48,758 nucleotides of DNA from Actinomadura kijaniata NBRC 14229 (GCF_001552175.1 NZ_BCQR01000086.1:1-48758), one strand, 5' to 3'. Shown: positions 17,181 through 26,409, counted from the first letter of the stretch. Program-made: numbers and translations. Notes: generated from the sequence alone by a model not told the origin.

Positions 17181-17230
17181 TCCGAGCTGGTCCGAGCTGG
17201 TCCGGGCTAGTCCCAGCTGGTCAGCGCTGG
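17181..17230. repeat. Five 10-bp tandem units, TCCGAGCTGG type
   Basis: Five head-to-tail decamers: two identical TCCGAGCTGG, then TCCGGGCTAG, TCCCAGCTGG and TCAGCGCTGG. They lie in the gap between the ATPase gene (starts 16989, leftward) and the small gene ending at 17266. A spacing of about one helical turn would suit an array of protein-binding sites; it may also be slippage. Confidence 0.6.
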
Positions 17231-17265
17231 TCGGCGACGGTTCAGAGCTGTCCTCGCAGCCGGCC

Positions 17266-17454
17266 TCAGAGCTGCTCCCGGTCGGGCTCTGGAGTGTCAC
17301 CGCCATACAGCGGGTCAGTGGGATCGCGTTCGGCGGTCAGGATGCGTGCGAGGGATCGAGTGAAGCAGATGACGTCGAGTGCATCGATTTCCGACAGCGA
17401 CCAGCCCCTGCAATCTGTCATTTCGACCTCTATGTCGCGTGGGGAATCCGACAT
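17266..17454 (-). CDS. Small ORF, possible divergent FxsA-like peptide
   Basis: 62 residues from the ATG at 17454 (MSDSPRD...), chosen over the upstream ATG at 17541 because the preceding residues overlap the divergent gene. It reads MTDCRGWSLSEIDALD, RSLARILTAERDPTDP and ends GGDTPEPDREQL. The pattern D-x-R-G-x-x-L-x-E-x-x-x-L-D ... SL-x-R-x-L ... DP resembles FxSxx-COOH precursor peptides, but the C-terminal FxSxx motif is absent. It is divergent from the FxSxx-type NTPase gene. Could be a decayed precursor, a regulator, or unrelated. Confidence 0.4.
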   Translation of the reverse strand: MSDSPRDIEVEMTDCRGWSLSEIDALDVICFTRSLARILTAERDPTDPLYGGDTPEPDREQL

Positions 17455-17590
17455 CACACAGGGAACCTTTCCTCGCCTCAGGCAATCATCACCCATCGGC
17501 TGAGACATGACCACTGCCTTGCAGGATGGAGATAGCTGCAATCACGTCTACGATGGCCGTGACCACGCGTTGTCGCCTCATGGAGCGAAG

Positions 17591-20095
17591 ATGACCGAGC
17601 CAGGGCGCAGGCCCCAGGTGTGGGGTCGGGTCCCACCTCGCAACAAGGATTTCACCGGACGCGAGGAACTGCTGGCCGGGCTCCGCCAGCAGGGCGGCGG
17701 CACCACCGCTGTCCTGCCGACCGCGCTGCATGGCCTGGGCGGCGTCGGCAAGACGCAGATCGCGATCGAATTCGCCCACCGCCACAAGAGCGACTACGAC
17801 GTGGTGTGGTGGATCCCCTCCGATCAAAAGCTCCTGGTCCCCGGGGCCATCGCCCGGCTGGCGCCGCACCTGGGTCTGCCCGAGTCCAACGAGACCGGCG
17901 TTGAGGAGACGGCTGAAGCCGTCATCAACGCCCTGCGCGCCGGACAGCCGTTCGAACGGTGGCTGCTGGTCTTCGACAACGCCCACGACCCCGAATCGTT
18001 GACCGAGTACATCCCCGACGGACCCGGCGACGTGATCATCACCTCGCGGAACTTCTCCTGGAACGGGGTGGTGCGCACCCTGACCGTCGATGTGTTCTCC
18101 CGCCAGGAGAGCCGCATGTTCCTGGACCTTCGGGTCCCCGGCATCATCGGCGACGAGGCCGACGCGCTCGCTGATGCGTTGGGCGACCTGCCTTTGGCCC
18201 TGGATCAGGCCGGCGCCCTGCAGTCGGAGACCGGAATGCCGGTCCAGGAATACCTGACCCTGCTCAAGACCAAGACCGGCGAGCTGATGGCCGAAGGCCG
18301 CCCGATGGCCTATGACGTGCCTCTGACGGCGACCTGGTCACTGTCGCTGACGCGGCTGCGCCAAGAACACCCCGACGCCGTCGAACTGATCCATCTGCTG
18401 GCGTTCTTTGGCGCCGACCCCATCCCCCGCGACGTGCTGGCCGTCGGTCGCCCGGTGGTGGACGACCCCCTGTCATCGATCCTGGCCGACCCGCTGCGTT
18501 TCAGCCGCGCCGTTGGCGCACTGCACCGCTACGCCCTGGTCCAAGTCGACCGCGCCGAGCAGACCCTCCAAGTGCACCGCCTGGTCCAAGCCTTGCTGCG
18601 CGAGGACGTCAACGACACCGACGCCCACCGCTACCGCTCCAGCGTGCAGCATCTGCTGGCCGCGGCCGCGCTGGCCAAAAACACCGACGACTCAGCCTCC
18701 TGGCCCACCTTCGCACGCCTGCTGCCACACATCAGCCCCTCCCAAGCAGTCGAATCGAGCGATCGTCAGATCCGCAGGCTGATGCGCGCGGTCACCCGCT
18801 ACCTGTACATGTCGGGTAACGCACCTGCCGCCCGCAGCATGGCCCAGCAGTGCCTGGACACCTGGTCGGCCGACCCGGCCACCCCTGCCGAGGACCTGTG
18901 CGCCGCCAAACGCCATCTAGGGCTGGCGCTGCGCCTGTCAGGCCACTACCGCCAGGCCTATGAGGTCGACGCCGCGGCACTGGACCAGGCCGTGACGGAC
19001 CTGGGTGCCGACCACCACGAAACTCTCCTTCTCACCAAGAGCTTCAGCGCCGACCTGCGCGCCATCGGTGAGTTCCCCCGCGCCTACGAGGTCGACGAGC
19101 AGCTGGTGGAGCGCCATCGGGCCAAGTTCGGCGACTCCGACGAACGCACCCTCAAAGCCCAAAACAGCTTCGCGCTCGACCTGACGCTGACCAGCCGGTA
19201 CCAAGCCGCCGAGGACCTGCTCACCCACGTCTACGCAGCGATGCGCGATCTGTACGGCTCCCCCAACCATCCCACGGCCCAAATCGTCATGAACAACCTG
19301 ATCCGCGTGATCAGGCTGCGCGGCGACTACGCCGAAGCCTGTGAACTGGGCGAAGACATCTACGCCGTCGGCGTGACCACCATGGGCGCCGACCACCCCA
19401 CCACCTTGAAAGCCGCCAACGACCTGGTCATCGCCCTACGCAAGGCCCAGGGCGGCTCCCCCGAGGTGGTACTGCGCACCGAAGAACTGGTCCAGCGCTA
19501 CCGGCGGCTGCTGGGCGACCAGCACCCCGACAAGCTGGCCGCCGACATGGCGCTGGTCAACGTCTATCGCGAGGCGGGCCGCCTGGAGGAGGCGGTCGAG
19601 CCCGCCGAACTGGTCATCCTCGCCTACGCGGGCGTCTACGGCTCCGACCACCCCTACACCCACGGCTGCCGCGGCAACCTGGCGCTGCTGCTGCGACACG
19701 TGGGCCAGATCGACCAAGCCCGCCAGATCCACCAGTTCGTGGTGGAACGGCTGACGGCGCTGCTGGGCGACCAACACCACCAAACCCTGGTGTGCGCCGT
19801 CGGCCTGGCCAGCGACTGGGCCGCACTCGGCGAGTGCGCCACCGCAGTGGAACTTGGCGAACGCACCCTGGAACAGCTGAAAAACCTCCTCGGCGCCGAG
19901 CACCCCATGACGTTGGGCTGCATGGCCAACCTGGGACGGGACCTGGCGGCCGTGGGACGTCAGACAGAGGCAGTCGACAAGCGCGAGACCGCCTTGACGC
20001 TCCTGCGGCGACGCTTGGGCCCCAGCCACCCCGTGGTACTGACCGTCGCAGCGGGCGATCGCCTGGACTTCGACTTCGACCCGCCGCCCATCTGA
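17591..20095 (+). CDS. fxsT: FxSxx-COOH-type NB-ARC ATPase with TPR repeats
   Basis: About 834 residues from ATG 17591 (GGAGCGAAG just upstream; the frame is open from 17507). It starts VWGRVPPRNKDFTGREELL, then Walker A HGLGGVGKTQIAIEFA, DYDVVWWI, Walker B WLLVFDNAHDPESL, GDVIITSRNFSW (sensor) and GDLPLALDQAGA, the full NB-ARC order. A winged-helix part ends near residue 340. The remaining roughly 450 residues are TPRs with the recurring LGADHHETL / GDQHPDKL / GAEHPMTL signature. This matches the TPR protein of FxSxx-COOH systems, which accompany a radical-SAM-made peptide in Actinobacteria. The mod_HExxH gene at 20240 converges on it; the radical SAM gene is not in the window. Confidence 0.75.
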   Translation: MTEPGRRPQVWGRVPPRNKDFTGREELLAGLRQQGGGTTAVLPTALHGLGGVGKTQIAIEFAHRHKSDYDVVWWIPSDQKLLVPGAIARLAPHLGLPESNETGVEETAEAVINALRAGQPFERWLLVFDNAHDPESLTEYIPDGPGDVIITSRNFSWNGVVRTLTVDVFSRQESRMFLDLRVPGIIGDEADALADALGDLPLALDQAGALQSETGMPVQEYLTLLKTKTGELMAEGRPMAYDVPLTATWSLSLTRLRQEHPDAVELIHLLAFFGADPIPRDVLAVGRPVVDDPLSSILADPLRFSRAVGALHRYALVQVDRAEQTLQVHRLVQALLREDVNDTDAHRYRSSVQHLLAAAALAKNTDDSASWPTFARLLPHISPSQAVESSDRQIRRLMRAVTRYLYMSGNAPAARSMAQQCLDTWSADPATPAEDLCAAKRHLGLALRLSGHYRQAYEVDAAALDQAVTDLGADHHETLLLTKSFSADLRAIGEFPRAYEVDEQLVERHRAKFGDSDERTLKAQNSFALDLTLTSRYQAAEDLLTHVYAAMRDLYGSPNHPTAQIVMNNLIRVIRLRGDYAEACELGEDIYAVGVTTMGADHPTTLKAANDLVIALRKAQGGSPEVVLRTEELVQRYRRLLGDQHPDKLAADMALVNVYREAGRLEEAVEPAELVILAYAGVYGSDHPYTHGCRGNLALLLRHVGQIDQARQIHQFVVERLTALLGDQHHQTLVCAVGLASDWAALGECATAVELGERTLEQLKNLLGAEHPMTLGCMANLGRDLAAVGRQTEAVDKRETALTLLRRRLGPSHPVVLTVAAGDRLDFDFDPPPI

Positions 20096-20239
20096 TGCTT
20101 CACAACGCACCCTTGAACGCGGCCCTGAACGCGACCTTGCGCCCATGTGCAGCTTCCGGAGGGATGCCACCGCGTCCACCGGCATCGCGCCCACCTGCAC
20201 CGCGTGCCCACCTGCACCGCAGATTGCCCGCGCCGGGCG

Positions 20240-21493
20240 TCACCTGAACGGGGCCTCACCGGTGTGAAGCCCGTAGCAGCGACGGTGGCGCTCGGCGGCT
20301 CGGTAGGCCATCTCGTTCGCCCGCGCCGGCACCGGCTCGCCCCCGAACTGACCTACCGCCCCCAACACGCCCTCCACGAACCGGTACCCCAGGGGTGTCA
20401 ACACCGAGCCTTCCAACAGCGACTGTGCGGCCTGCGCCGTGGCCTGCCGCCACCTGACGAACTGCGCGTGCGAGACGTCGTCCTGGTCGACCATGCGTTG
20501 GCGATGCCAGAAACCGGTGACGCCCAGGTGCGCGTACACCCCGTGGAGCAACCCAGCTGCTGGGCGGAGATCATGCCGCCAGGGAGCATAGAACCGATCG
20601 CCAGAATCCGGCTCGACCAGATCGACCAGATACAGCAGCCCGGTCAGCTTGATGTGCTGCACCTCATGTGCAAGCGCCAAGGCCAACGCTGTGGCGTCAG
20701 CAGGCGGAGCCAAGGCCACACAACCGAACGTGGTCCGTGACGTCCCGCTGGTAGGCCACCCACCCAAAGGAGTCAACGGCGTCAGCACCGACACCATCGT
20801 CTGCAGTTCCTGGGCGACGGCTCGATGGCAGCGCCACAACAATGCCCACGCCTGTGGCAGCATCGCCTGCCACCGTGCCCGGTCAACCTCACCCAGCCGC
20901 GACGCCAGCGCCGCGCTGGAGGGGAACCGGTATGGGTCAAGGTCGTCGATGGCCAGACAGAACCGGGCCCGGCCCTGGCCTGCAGACACGGTGCGCAACC
21001 CCTGCCACCGGCCGGTGTCGGCGCTGGGATCTGGCGGCACCGTCACCGTCGTTCCCTCAAACGTCAGCGTCGTGCCCGACGAGGCGACCCGAACCGTGCA
21101 CATGCCCTCGTCCGCAGGCCCACCAAGCAGCGCACGTCCGAGCGAGGGCAGCACCGCCATTCCGCCCTTGACGGGAATCGCGGTTTCCAAGGGCAAGCCC
21201 GCCCGGACAGCCGCCGCCGCAGCTACCGCTGCCATTGCTTCTGGTCGTGCTCCTTGCGACAGCACCACCGACAGCGCCCACGCGCCGACCGCGGGATGGC
21301 GCACTACCTGATCCACCGGCCCGGGAGCGGCGGAGTGGATACGCGCCAACTGCATGAACGCCGTCCGCACCGCTTCAGATGAGGGCTCCTCGGCCACGGC
21401 GCGCAAGAGCATCATGTGTCGCCCGCGCGCGACCGAGGTAAGAAACCGACCGGCTGGCGCTCCGCCGCCGCCAGCGGCCAGGTCGTCAAACAT
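20240..21493 (-). CDS. HEXXH-motif peptide-modification protein (mod_HExxH type)
   Basis: About 418 residues. The N-terminal FDDLAAGGGGAPAGRFLTS leads into helical repeats of Ala-rich sequence (MAAVAAAAAVRAGLPLETAI), a beta-rich middle, and the motif ALAHEVQHIKLTGLLYLVDL at about residue 290, an HExxH zinc site. The long helical C-terminus follows (YAHLGVTGFWHRQR ...). This architecture is the 'HEXXH motif' family found beside or fused to FxSxx-COOH radical SAM enzymes, thought to process or modify peptides. I start at ATG 21493; a GTG at 21505 and an ATG at 21586 are possible. Its neighbour and likely partner is the TPR ATPase ending at 20095. Confidence 0.75.
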   Translation of the reverse strand: MFDDLAAGGGGAPAGRFLTSVARGRHMMLLRAVAEEPSSEAVRTAFMQLARIHSAAPGPVDQVVRHPAVGAWALSVVLSQGARPEAMAAVAAAAAVRAGLPLETAIPVKGGMAVLPSLGRALLGGPADEGMCTVRVASSGTTLTFEGTTVTVPPDPSADTGRWQGLRTVSAGQGRARFCLAIDDLDPYRFPSSAALASRLGEVDRARWQAMLPQAWALLWRCHRAVAQELQTMVSVLTPLTPLGGWPTSGTSRTTFGCVALAPPADATALALALAHEVQHIKLTGLLYLVDLVEPDSGDRFYAPWRHDLRPAAGLLHGVYAHLGVTGFWHRQRMVDQDDVSHAQFVRWRQATAQAAQSLLEGSVLTPLGYRFVEGVLGAVGQFGGEPVPARANEMAYRAAERHRRCYGLHTGEAPFR

Positions 21494-21703
21494 CCGGCCC
21501 GGCACCACCAGGGGGCGGCTCCTGCCATGCTGCGAGTGAGGGCCTCGAGGATGCCCGGGTCCGTTCCCTGCGGCTCCGGCACGCATCTACGTCCCTTCGA
21601 TGTCCCAGCCGCCCGACTCCCCCACCGACGCGGCGTTTCCCGTTATTTGCGCCGATTGTGTGACAGCGAAACAAGCCTCGCCACAAGCGGTCTCGCCTTT
21701 GAG

Positions 21704-22087
21704 TCAAACGACCCACATCAGATGCGCCCACGTTCTGGCCAAGATGGCCAACGCCTCGTTCTCTGGCTTGCAGCGCTTTGGCACAACCGTCGGTCCGTCG
21801 CCGACGATATGCGCCAAGGCGGCCTCACCCGGAACCGTCTGCGGAGTGATGTCACCTCCGGTCGTCCACTCCCCCGGCCCCTGCACGTTGCGGGCCCGTA
21901 CCCGCAACCGGTAGCCCGATCCGTTGGTCAGGCCGGTGACTACCAGTTCGGGGGCGGTCGCGGTGAGCGTGTCGCCCGTCTGGCCGTTGGAGTTCAGCAC
22001 CTGGACGTCGGAGCCGGTGATCCCAGACCGCTGCCGCTCCAACCGAATTGCGCCTAGATCCAAGCAGCGTAGATCAGCGACCGTCAC
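21704..22087 (-). pseudogene. Fibronectin type III fragment
   Basis: The frame carries one FN3-like unit: TATAPELVVTGLTNGSGYRL then RVRARNVQGPGEWTTGGDIT, the 'L-x-x-G-x-x-Y-x-x-R-V-R-A-x-N' core of the fold. The ends are unlike any protein and there is no signal peptide or other domain, so it is most likely a scrap of a larger secreted or phage tail protein. It sits among other fragments. Confidence 0.5.
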
Positions 22088-22206
22088 CGCGCGTCGTCAT
22101 CGTGCGCCTCGGGGCTGGAGCCATAGGCGGTCCTAAACGCATCAACAGCGGTTCCAGCGCGGCTGGTGGTCGGGTAGAGCGTCCAGCCGAACGCCGGGTC
22201 GCCCCA

Positions 22207-22440
22207 TCAGCCGCGGTCAAAGGCGATGATCCCGGTGATAACCGGGACCTTGGCTCCAGGGTCGATCAGCGCGTGGAGCACCCACAAATTCCCCAGGCTC
22301 AGGGACGGCGCGGTGACGGTGTTCAGCGTCGCACGCCGCTGCCGGACGGCGGCGATCACCTGCCGCAGGTCGCCCGCGTCCAAGCCCGCCGCCTGCATGT
22401 CGGTGGCGATGACGGTCAGCCCGTCGAGGATCGCCGCGCT
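22207..22440 (-). pseudogene. Fragment of a phage-like or unknown protein
   Basis: Reads AAILDGLTVIATDMQAAGLD, then GDLRQVIAAVRQRRATLNTV and LSLGNLWVLHALIDPGAKVP up to the stop at 22207. The open frame enters from the junction with the phosphotransferase fragment at about 22440, so the N-terminus was lost when the two were joined. The family is not recognised with certainty; a phage structural protein is possible. Confidence 0.4.
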
Positions 22441-22925
22441 TCAGGTCGGGTGCCAGGGGCCGACGACGGACTGAACCGATCGCGGTTGCCGGGGATCTGG
22501 CGGACGGTGCGGGTGATCCCGCCCAGCTGGGCGTAGAAGTGGGGCCAACTTTGCTGGGGGAAGTCGCGCAGAGCGTCGGATGCCGAGACGCCGGGCAGCA
22601 GGGTCTGCATCATCCAGTCCCGGTCGATCACCTCGCCGGTGAAGTCGGCGAACAGCAGTCTGGGGGTGGGGATCGCCAGTCCGGCCAGAAACGGGGCGGT
22701 GGCGTACTCGTTGCGCAGCAGCTCGCGCTCGCTGCGGGCTTGGGCGCTGGGGTGCGGCGCGATGCGCAGCACGAACGGTTCCTGGCCGTCCATCTGGACC
22801 CGCAGGACGGTGTTGTAGAGGCCCCTGCCGAATTCGACGGCCTGGCGCACCTGGGCGTTCACGCCGAACGCGCGGTGGCACATCGCTTGGATCTGCCGGT
22901 CGGTGACCGGCAGATGGATCTCCAC
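22416..22925 (-). pseudogene. Aminoglycoside phosphotransferase-family protein, N-terminal half only
   Basis: From GTG 22925: EFGRGLYNTVLRVQ (the Gly-rich nucleotide loop), FVLRIAPHP, RNEYATAPFLAGLAIPTP and VIDRDWMMQTLLPGVSASD, the N-lobe of the APH kinase fold. After about residue 155 the protein runs into unrelated sequence and stops at 22416. The catalytic HGD-x-x-x-x-N loop and the C-lobe are missing, so it cannot be active. Confidence 0.75.
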
Positions 22926-22966
22926 TTCGGCGCTGCGATAGGGGCCTGCGGCAAAGCAGGCCCACA

Positions 22967-23113
22967 CCGAGCCAGCACATTGATTCCTTTGTGCAGGTAT
23001 CGGTAGGCGGTAGCCTGCCAGACGTGTGCATCACGAACCAGCCGGGGCATGCGGGTAGGGTCACGGAACCAGTGCAGCATCGACACAATCTGGCGGAATT
23101 GTGTCAGCACATG
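22967..23113 (-). pseudogene. Transposase helix-turn-helix scrap (IS5-like)
   Basis: About 49 codons: FRDPTRMPRLVRDAHVWQAT then AYRYLHKGINVLAR. The pattern 'LARDxGIxxATxYRYLxEGIxVLA' is the HTH of IS5-type DDE transposases. No start, catalytic core or ends remain. The following 237 bp to 23350 hold nothing supportable. Confidence 0.55.
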
Positions 23114-23350
23114 GGAATGGCTAGGCGCCCCAAGGATACATCGATGTGCGACCAAAATACCGCCGAGAACTGAATGGTCATCAGACGTCAGACATAGCCC
23201 GATAGGACCCCCTAACAGACACATGAAAGGATTGAGGAAAGGTGACACCGTCCACCTTAACCACCCCTTCGCGGCGCCCGTATCGGCGATACTTCACCTT
23301 TTCTCCCGATCGCTCGATAAACCATTTTTCGGAATACCTTAGCGACTCAA

Positions 23351-24013
23351 TCATTCAGTGACGACAACTTTGTTCGGCGACGGCGACGTCAAGAGGAGTC
23401 CAATGATTGTAAAAATAGCTACCATCCCACAAAAGGCTCCGACTTCAGAAGGGGAGAAGCCAAAAACACTCTCCTGACGGACGACATAAAATGCCATGAA
23501 GAAACAACCTGGGCGAATGAAGAAGAGTCGCCTGGTTCTCATTACAAAAAGTTGATGAACCAGCAGGAATCCGGGAACGAAGAGCCAGACTAGAGATTGG
23601 CGACTGGCCAACCAGAAGCTCGGAATCAGCACTAGGGTGACAAGAGCCACTAGCACGGAAACCCGTATGCACAGATCTATGGCGATCCGACGTCGAACGG
23701 CAGCCAGAGACTTCTTAGGCTTGCCTCTCCAGCGAAGGAAGCAACCTATCGCAATCTTGCCGAAGTCAAACTGCTTCTCTTCGTTCGATTCAGGGTCGTA
23801 TACGAGCATCGACGCGCTGCCGTCTCGCGAGTAGAAAACGATACCGGCAGGGGCCCGCCCCCTCAGCCATCTTCGGCTTTCAAGGAGGTCCATTAGCCAA
23901 TATGGACTGCACCATGTGGCCAGCACAATGATAGCCTGAGCCAGAGCCCAGACCGCCCATCCAATCAACAAGCTTTCCAGGATAGCTCTTATATTCTCAC
24001 CCAGCCACCCCAT
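23351..24013 (-). CDS. Membrane protein, third gene of a small operon
   Basis: 220 residues with at least four membrane segments: IGWAVWALAQAIIVLATW near the start, VSVLVALVTLVLIPSFWLA, LVWLFVPGFLLVHQLFVM, and CGMVAIFTIIGLLLTSP near the end. A cytoplasmic loop (DGSASMLVYDPESNEEKQFDFGK kind of sequence) lies between segments 1 and 2. A TTGGAGGAAAACG site precedes the ATG, and the stop of 24035-24970 is only 21 bp upstream, so it is in the same operon. AT content is clearly above that of the neighbours, suggesting transfer. Family not recognised. Confidence 0.65.
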   Translation of the reverse strand: MGWLGENIRAILESLLIGWAVWALAQAIIVLATWCSPYWLMDLLESRRWLRGRAPAGIVFYSRDGSASMLVYDPESNEEKQFDFGKIAIGCFLRWRGKPKKSLAAVRRRIAIDLCIRVSVLVALVTLVLIPSFWLASRQSLVWLFVPGFLLVHQLFVMRTRRLFFIRPGCFFMAFYVVRQESVFGFSPSEVGAFCGMVAIFTIIGLLLTSPSPNKVVVTE

Positions 24014-24034
24014 CGTTTTCCTCCAAGGTACAGA

Positions 24035-24970
24035 TCAGTCGAACAAAACATCAGCAAACTCACCCAGAACGCTGTTGCCTCTTTCGCTGCCACCCGAACC
24101 ATGCAAGTAAATATAGGGATCATCTGGATCGAAGGAAGAACCTCCATATCCTTTTTTATGCCCGCGCAGCCATTCCCATATCTGGCCAACGAGATCGTCT
24201 ACCCGGGTCGCCACCAGCCCTCCAGAGACCCAGAGCGCCCATTTCAAAAGATTCTTGGAATTCACCTTTGCCGGTGGTTCGGGGTAGCCACAAGCGACCG
24301 CTATCGCTGACAGGCACGCACCGGCACCTTTGGGGTCGCATAGATCCTCGAGGAGCCCGAGGATTCCCGGAGCGAAGGGCATGGTCGCCATGTATCGAGC
24401 GAAGATCTCCGCGCTCACCTTTTGTCGGCCGTACTTCTCCATCGCCTCACGGGTCTGCTCAACCATGTGAACCGTGGCTGGGGACGATATTTCGGCGAGC
24501 GCTTCCTGCCACCCTTCGGGAAGGCGTCTCTCTGCAACGACCGGCCAGAGCATATAGACCGCAAAATCCATGAACACGGCGCTTGGGAGCGCCTCGTCAG
24601 GAAGGCTTGACGCGCGATAGATATACTGGGCGGCTCCAGCAGATATCAATCTCCTCAGATGCGCGAGAGCAGAAGTTTCCAGGGTTGGCTCAGTGAGCCC
24701 TTCGACGAGATCAGCCAGGTTTCTCTCGTACTTCGTTCGCGTTCTGCGACTGCAGGGAAGCGCATTTTCCGCCACCATTTTTCGATACTCGGTCAGCAGG
24801 CGCTCAGCCCACCTCCTCAACGCTGCGGGGTTCATAGGCCCGTCGGCAAGGCCGCCCTGGTGATGATGATGGATCACATACTGCTTGCCATAGGCTACGT
24901 AGGAACGGGCATGCCCGTCCGCCATAGCGGTCAGATTGACGTCGCCTTTAGCTGCCCTCTTAAACATCAA
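24035..24970 (-). CDS. Hypothetical helical protein with a GDV...ARSY...Q motif, operon gene 2
   Basis: 311 residues; starts in a 4-bp overlap (ATGA) with the stop of the upstream gene. Residues 8-35 read GDVNLTAMADGHARSYVAYG then KQYVI, a short module also found at the end of the upstream small membrane protein (SGQGRSYQSAGDQRI). The rest is mainly helical: LRRWAERLLTEYRKMVAENA, LSAIAVACGYPEPP, and a possible short hydrophobic helix WALWVSGGLVATRV near 250. No catalytic motif is visible. The operon arrangement suggests a complex at the membrane, but function is unknown. Confidence 0.6.
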   Translation of the reverse strand: MMFKRAAKGDVNLTAMADGHARSYVAYGKQYVIHHHHQGGLADGPMNPAALRRWAERLLTEYRKMVAENALPCSRRTRTKYERNLADLVEGLTEPTLETSALAHLRRLISAGAAQYIYRASSLPDEALPSAVFMDFAVYMLWPVVAERRLPEGWQEALAEISSPATVHMVEQTREAMEKYGRQKVSAEIFARYMATMPFAPGILGLLEDLCDPKGAGACLSAIAVACGYPEPPAKVNSKNLLKWALWVSGGLVATRVDDLVGQIWEWLRGHKKGYGGSSFDPDDPYIYLHGSGGSERGNSVLGEFADVLFD

Positions 24971-25293
24971 TCTCGTTCGTTTATGCGCTGATCACCGGCG
25001 GACTGGTAAGATCTTCCTTGGCCCGAAACCCTGGAATGCATGTTCACGGTACGGAACTTGCCGTCGCCTTCACCGTCCCCGTCTTGCCGAGCCAGGTCCC
25101 TGGAGGGGACTAGGCCGATGATCGTACAAGCCAATCCTGCAGTCGCCACCAGTGCTCCGACGACACTGGCGACCTTGTCCGCCTTGTCAAGATCCATCGT
25201 GAGGAAGTAGATTCCCAGGCCGATGGCAGCCAGCGCCATGACACCCACACCCGTACAGACCAGCATCCGATTGGTCATACGGAATGATTGCAT
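24967..25293 (-). CDS. Two-TM small membrane protein with Q-motif tail, operon gene 1
   Basis: 108 residues. TM1 is MLVCTGVGVMALAAIGLGIY; a loop DLDKADK leads into TM2 VASVVGALVATAGLACTIIG. The cytoplasmic tail ends SGQGRSYQSAGDQRINERD. The 'DKADKxASVVGAxxALAGLxxxxxGL' plus 'SGxGRxYQAxxDQxI' combination recurs in actinobacterial loci that resemble conflict systems, which suggests a membrane partner of the gene-2 product. This is family-level inference, not proof. ATG 25293 is used; 25278 is an alternative. Confidence 0.6.
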   Translation of the reverse strand: MQSFRMTNRMLVCTGVGVMALAAIGLGIYFLTMDLDKADKVASVVGALVATAGLACTIIGLVPSRDLARQDGDGEGDGKFRTVNMHSRVSGQGRSYQSAGDQRINERD

Positions 25294-25496
25294 AGCACCA
25301 AGATCCTTAGCGACTTCCTGAAGGGAAGTAGTGAAGTCTTCTCAGCAGCATGGGGCGTGCAGCAGGGAGCCTTTCCAACAGCCTCTTCGGGGTTGCTAGT
25401 CACAGCATGATCGCGGACGGTGTGGCTGGCCGTGGACGTGAAGAAATCCCTGGCAGGAGAGATGGTCTCTGATCTCCCCCCCACCAGCGGTTTCAC

Positions 25497-25583
25497 ATGC
25501 TGTTCTATCGTGCTTCGCTGCCGTTGTCGCGTTCGACCCCGAACTATCTGACCGGCGTGATCTGGCGGGAACGGGCAAACTGA
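25497..25583 (+). pseudogene. N-terminal scrap of an IS5-type transposase
   Basis: 29 codons starting MLFYRASLPLSRSTPNYLTG and ending in TGA at 25581-25583. 'MLFYRAALPLSxxTLxxVxGLIRRHR' is the start of a common actinobacterial IS5-type transposase. The rest is absent. The gap 25294-25496 and the stretch 25584-25900 have no supportable gene. Confidence 0.6.
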
Positions 25584-25910
25584 GGTCTTTCCAACCTCAG
25601 TTGGCGTGATGGTGCAGGGCGAGGATCGCCTGGACGATGGAGGTCAGGCGGCTGGGTAAGCAGTTCCCTGTCCTGGCACTGGATCGGCGGCCCCGACTCC
25701 GCCTGAGTCCCGCAACACCGAACCGCGCTGTCAGGACCGACCGCTCACCGCCCACGGCCGCAGTCCCGTTACGACGTCAGCCAGATGCTGCCGCATTTGG
25801 ACACAGGCGATGCGGGCGACGGGACGCCGGAGCCGGCGTGCGCCACCGCCCACCTGTGACTTCTCCACAACTCGTTCTGGAACCGTCTCCCCAGGAACAG
25901 GCGCCCAGGA

Positions 25911-26280
25911 CACGGAACAGTGGCTGGTGCGGGTAGGTCAGGCCGGTCCCGCCTCTCGCATTCTGCTGACTACGCGTTGGGGAGGCTCCATGGATGTTCC
26001 GCTTCCGGACAAGCCGCTCGAACAGTGGGTGGGCTCGTCGGCCGACCCGGAAGGGGCCGCCGGTGACTTTCTGGGGGAGCTTGACGTCTGGGGTCTGCTG
26101 TCAGGGGTCCGTCTTCGGTCCGGCGTCCAGACGCGAGACGCCCTGGGCGTCCTTGCGCAGCTCGTCAGGGACGGGCGGATACCGCTGCCCGAGCTGCGAT
26201 ACCGCGCCGTGCGGTTGCTGCTGGACGCAGGCCGCAAGCCCGAGTTGCCCGCCCGGCCCGAACCGCAGCACCGATCTAGA
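25911..26280 (+). pseudogene. Possible gene remnant of unknown family
   Basis: The plus frame reads EQWLVRVGQAGPASRILLTT, DFLGELDVWGLLSGVRL and ELRYRAVRLLLDAGRKPELP, protein-like in composition, but no start can be placed and at about 26272 it runs into the duplicated array-flanking sequence on the other strand. It looks like the tail of a gene cut by that duplication. Family not recognised. Confidence 0.35.
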
Positions 26281-26409
26281 GGCGGTGTGCCACTGGTCGT
26301 CGTGCCGGGGCGAGGGTTCGGGGTGGGTCCCTTCTTCGTCGTAGAAGCCGAACATGCCGTGGCCGGTGGTGGCGATTTCGGTGTGACTGTCCAGGAGTTG
26401 AGGGGTCAT
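26272..26409 (-). pseudogene. Truncated copy of the N-terminus of the 32772-33521 gene
   Basis: From ATG 26409 the first 46 residues (TEIATTGHGMFGFYDEEGTH ...) match the start of the product of 32772-33521 with few changes; then the similarity ends abruptly and the frame runs on in unrelated sequence to 26101. It belongs to a longer direct repeat that includes the leader-distal side of array 1. Confidence 0.8.

Noticed and set aside
21495..21606. A short frame (EPQGTDPGILEALTRSMAG) ahead of the mod_HExxH gene as a precursor peptide
   Set aside because: It overlaps the mod_HExxH start region in another frame, has no FxSxx end and no clear ribosome-binding site.
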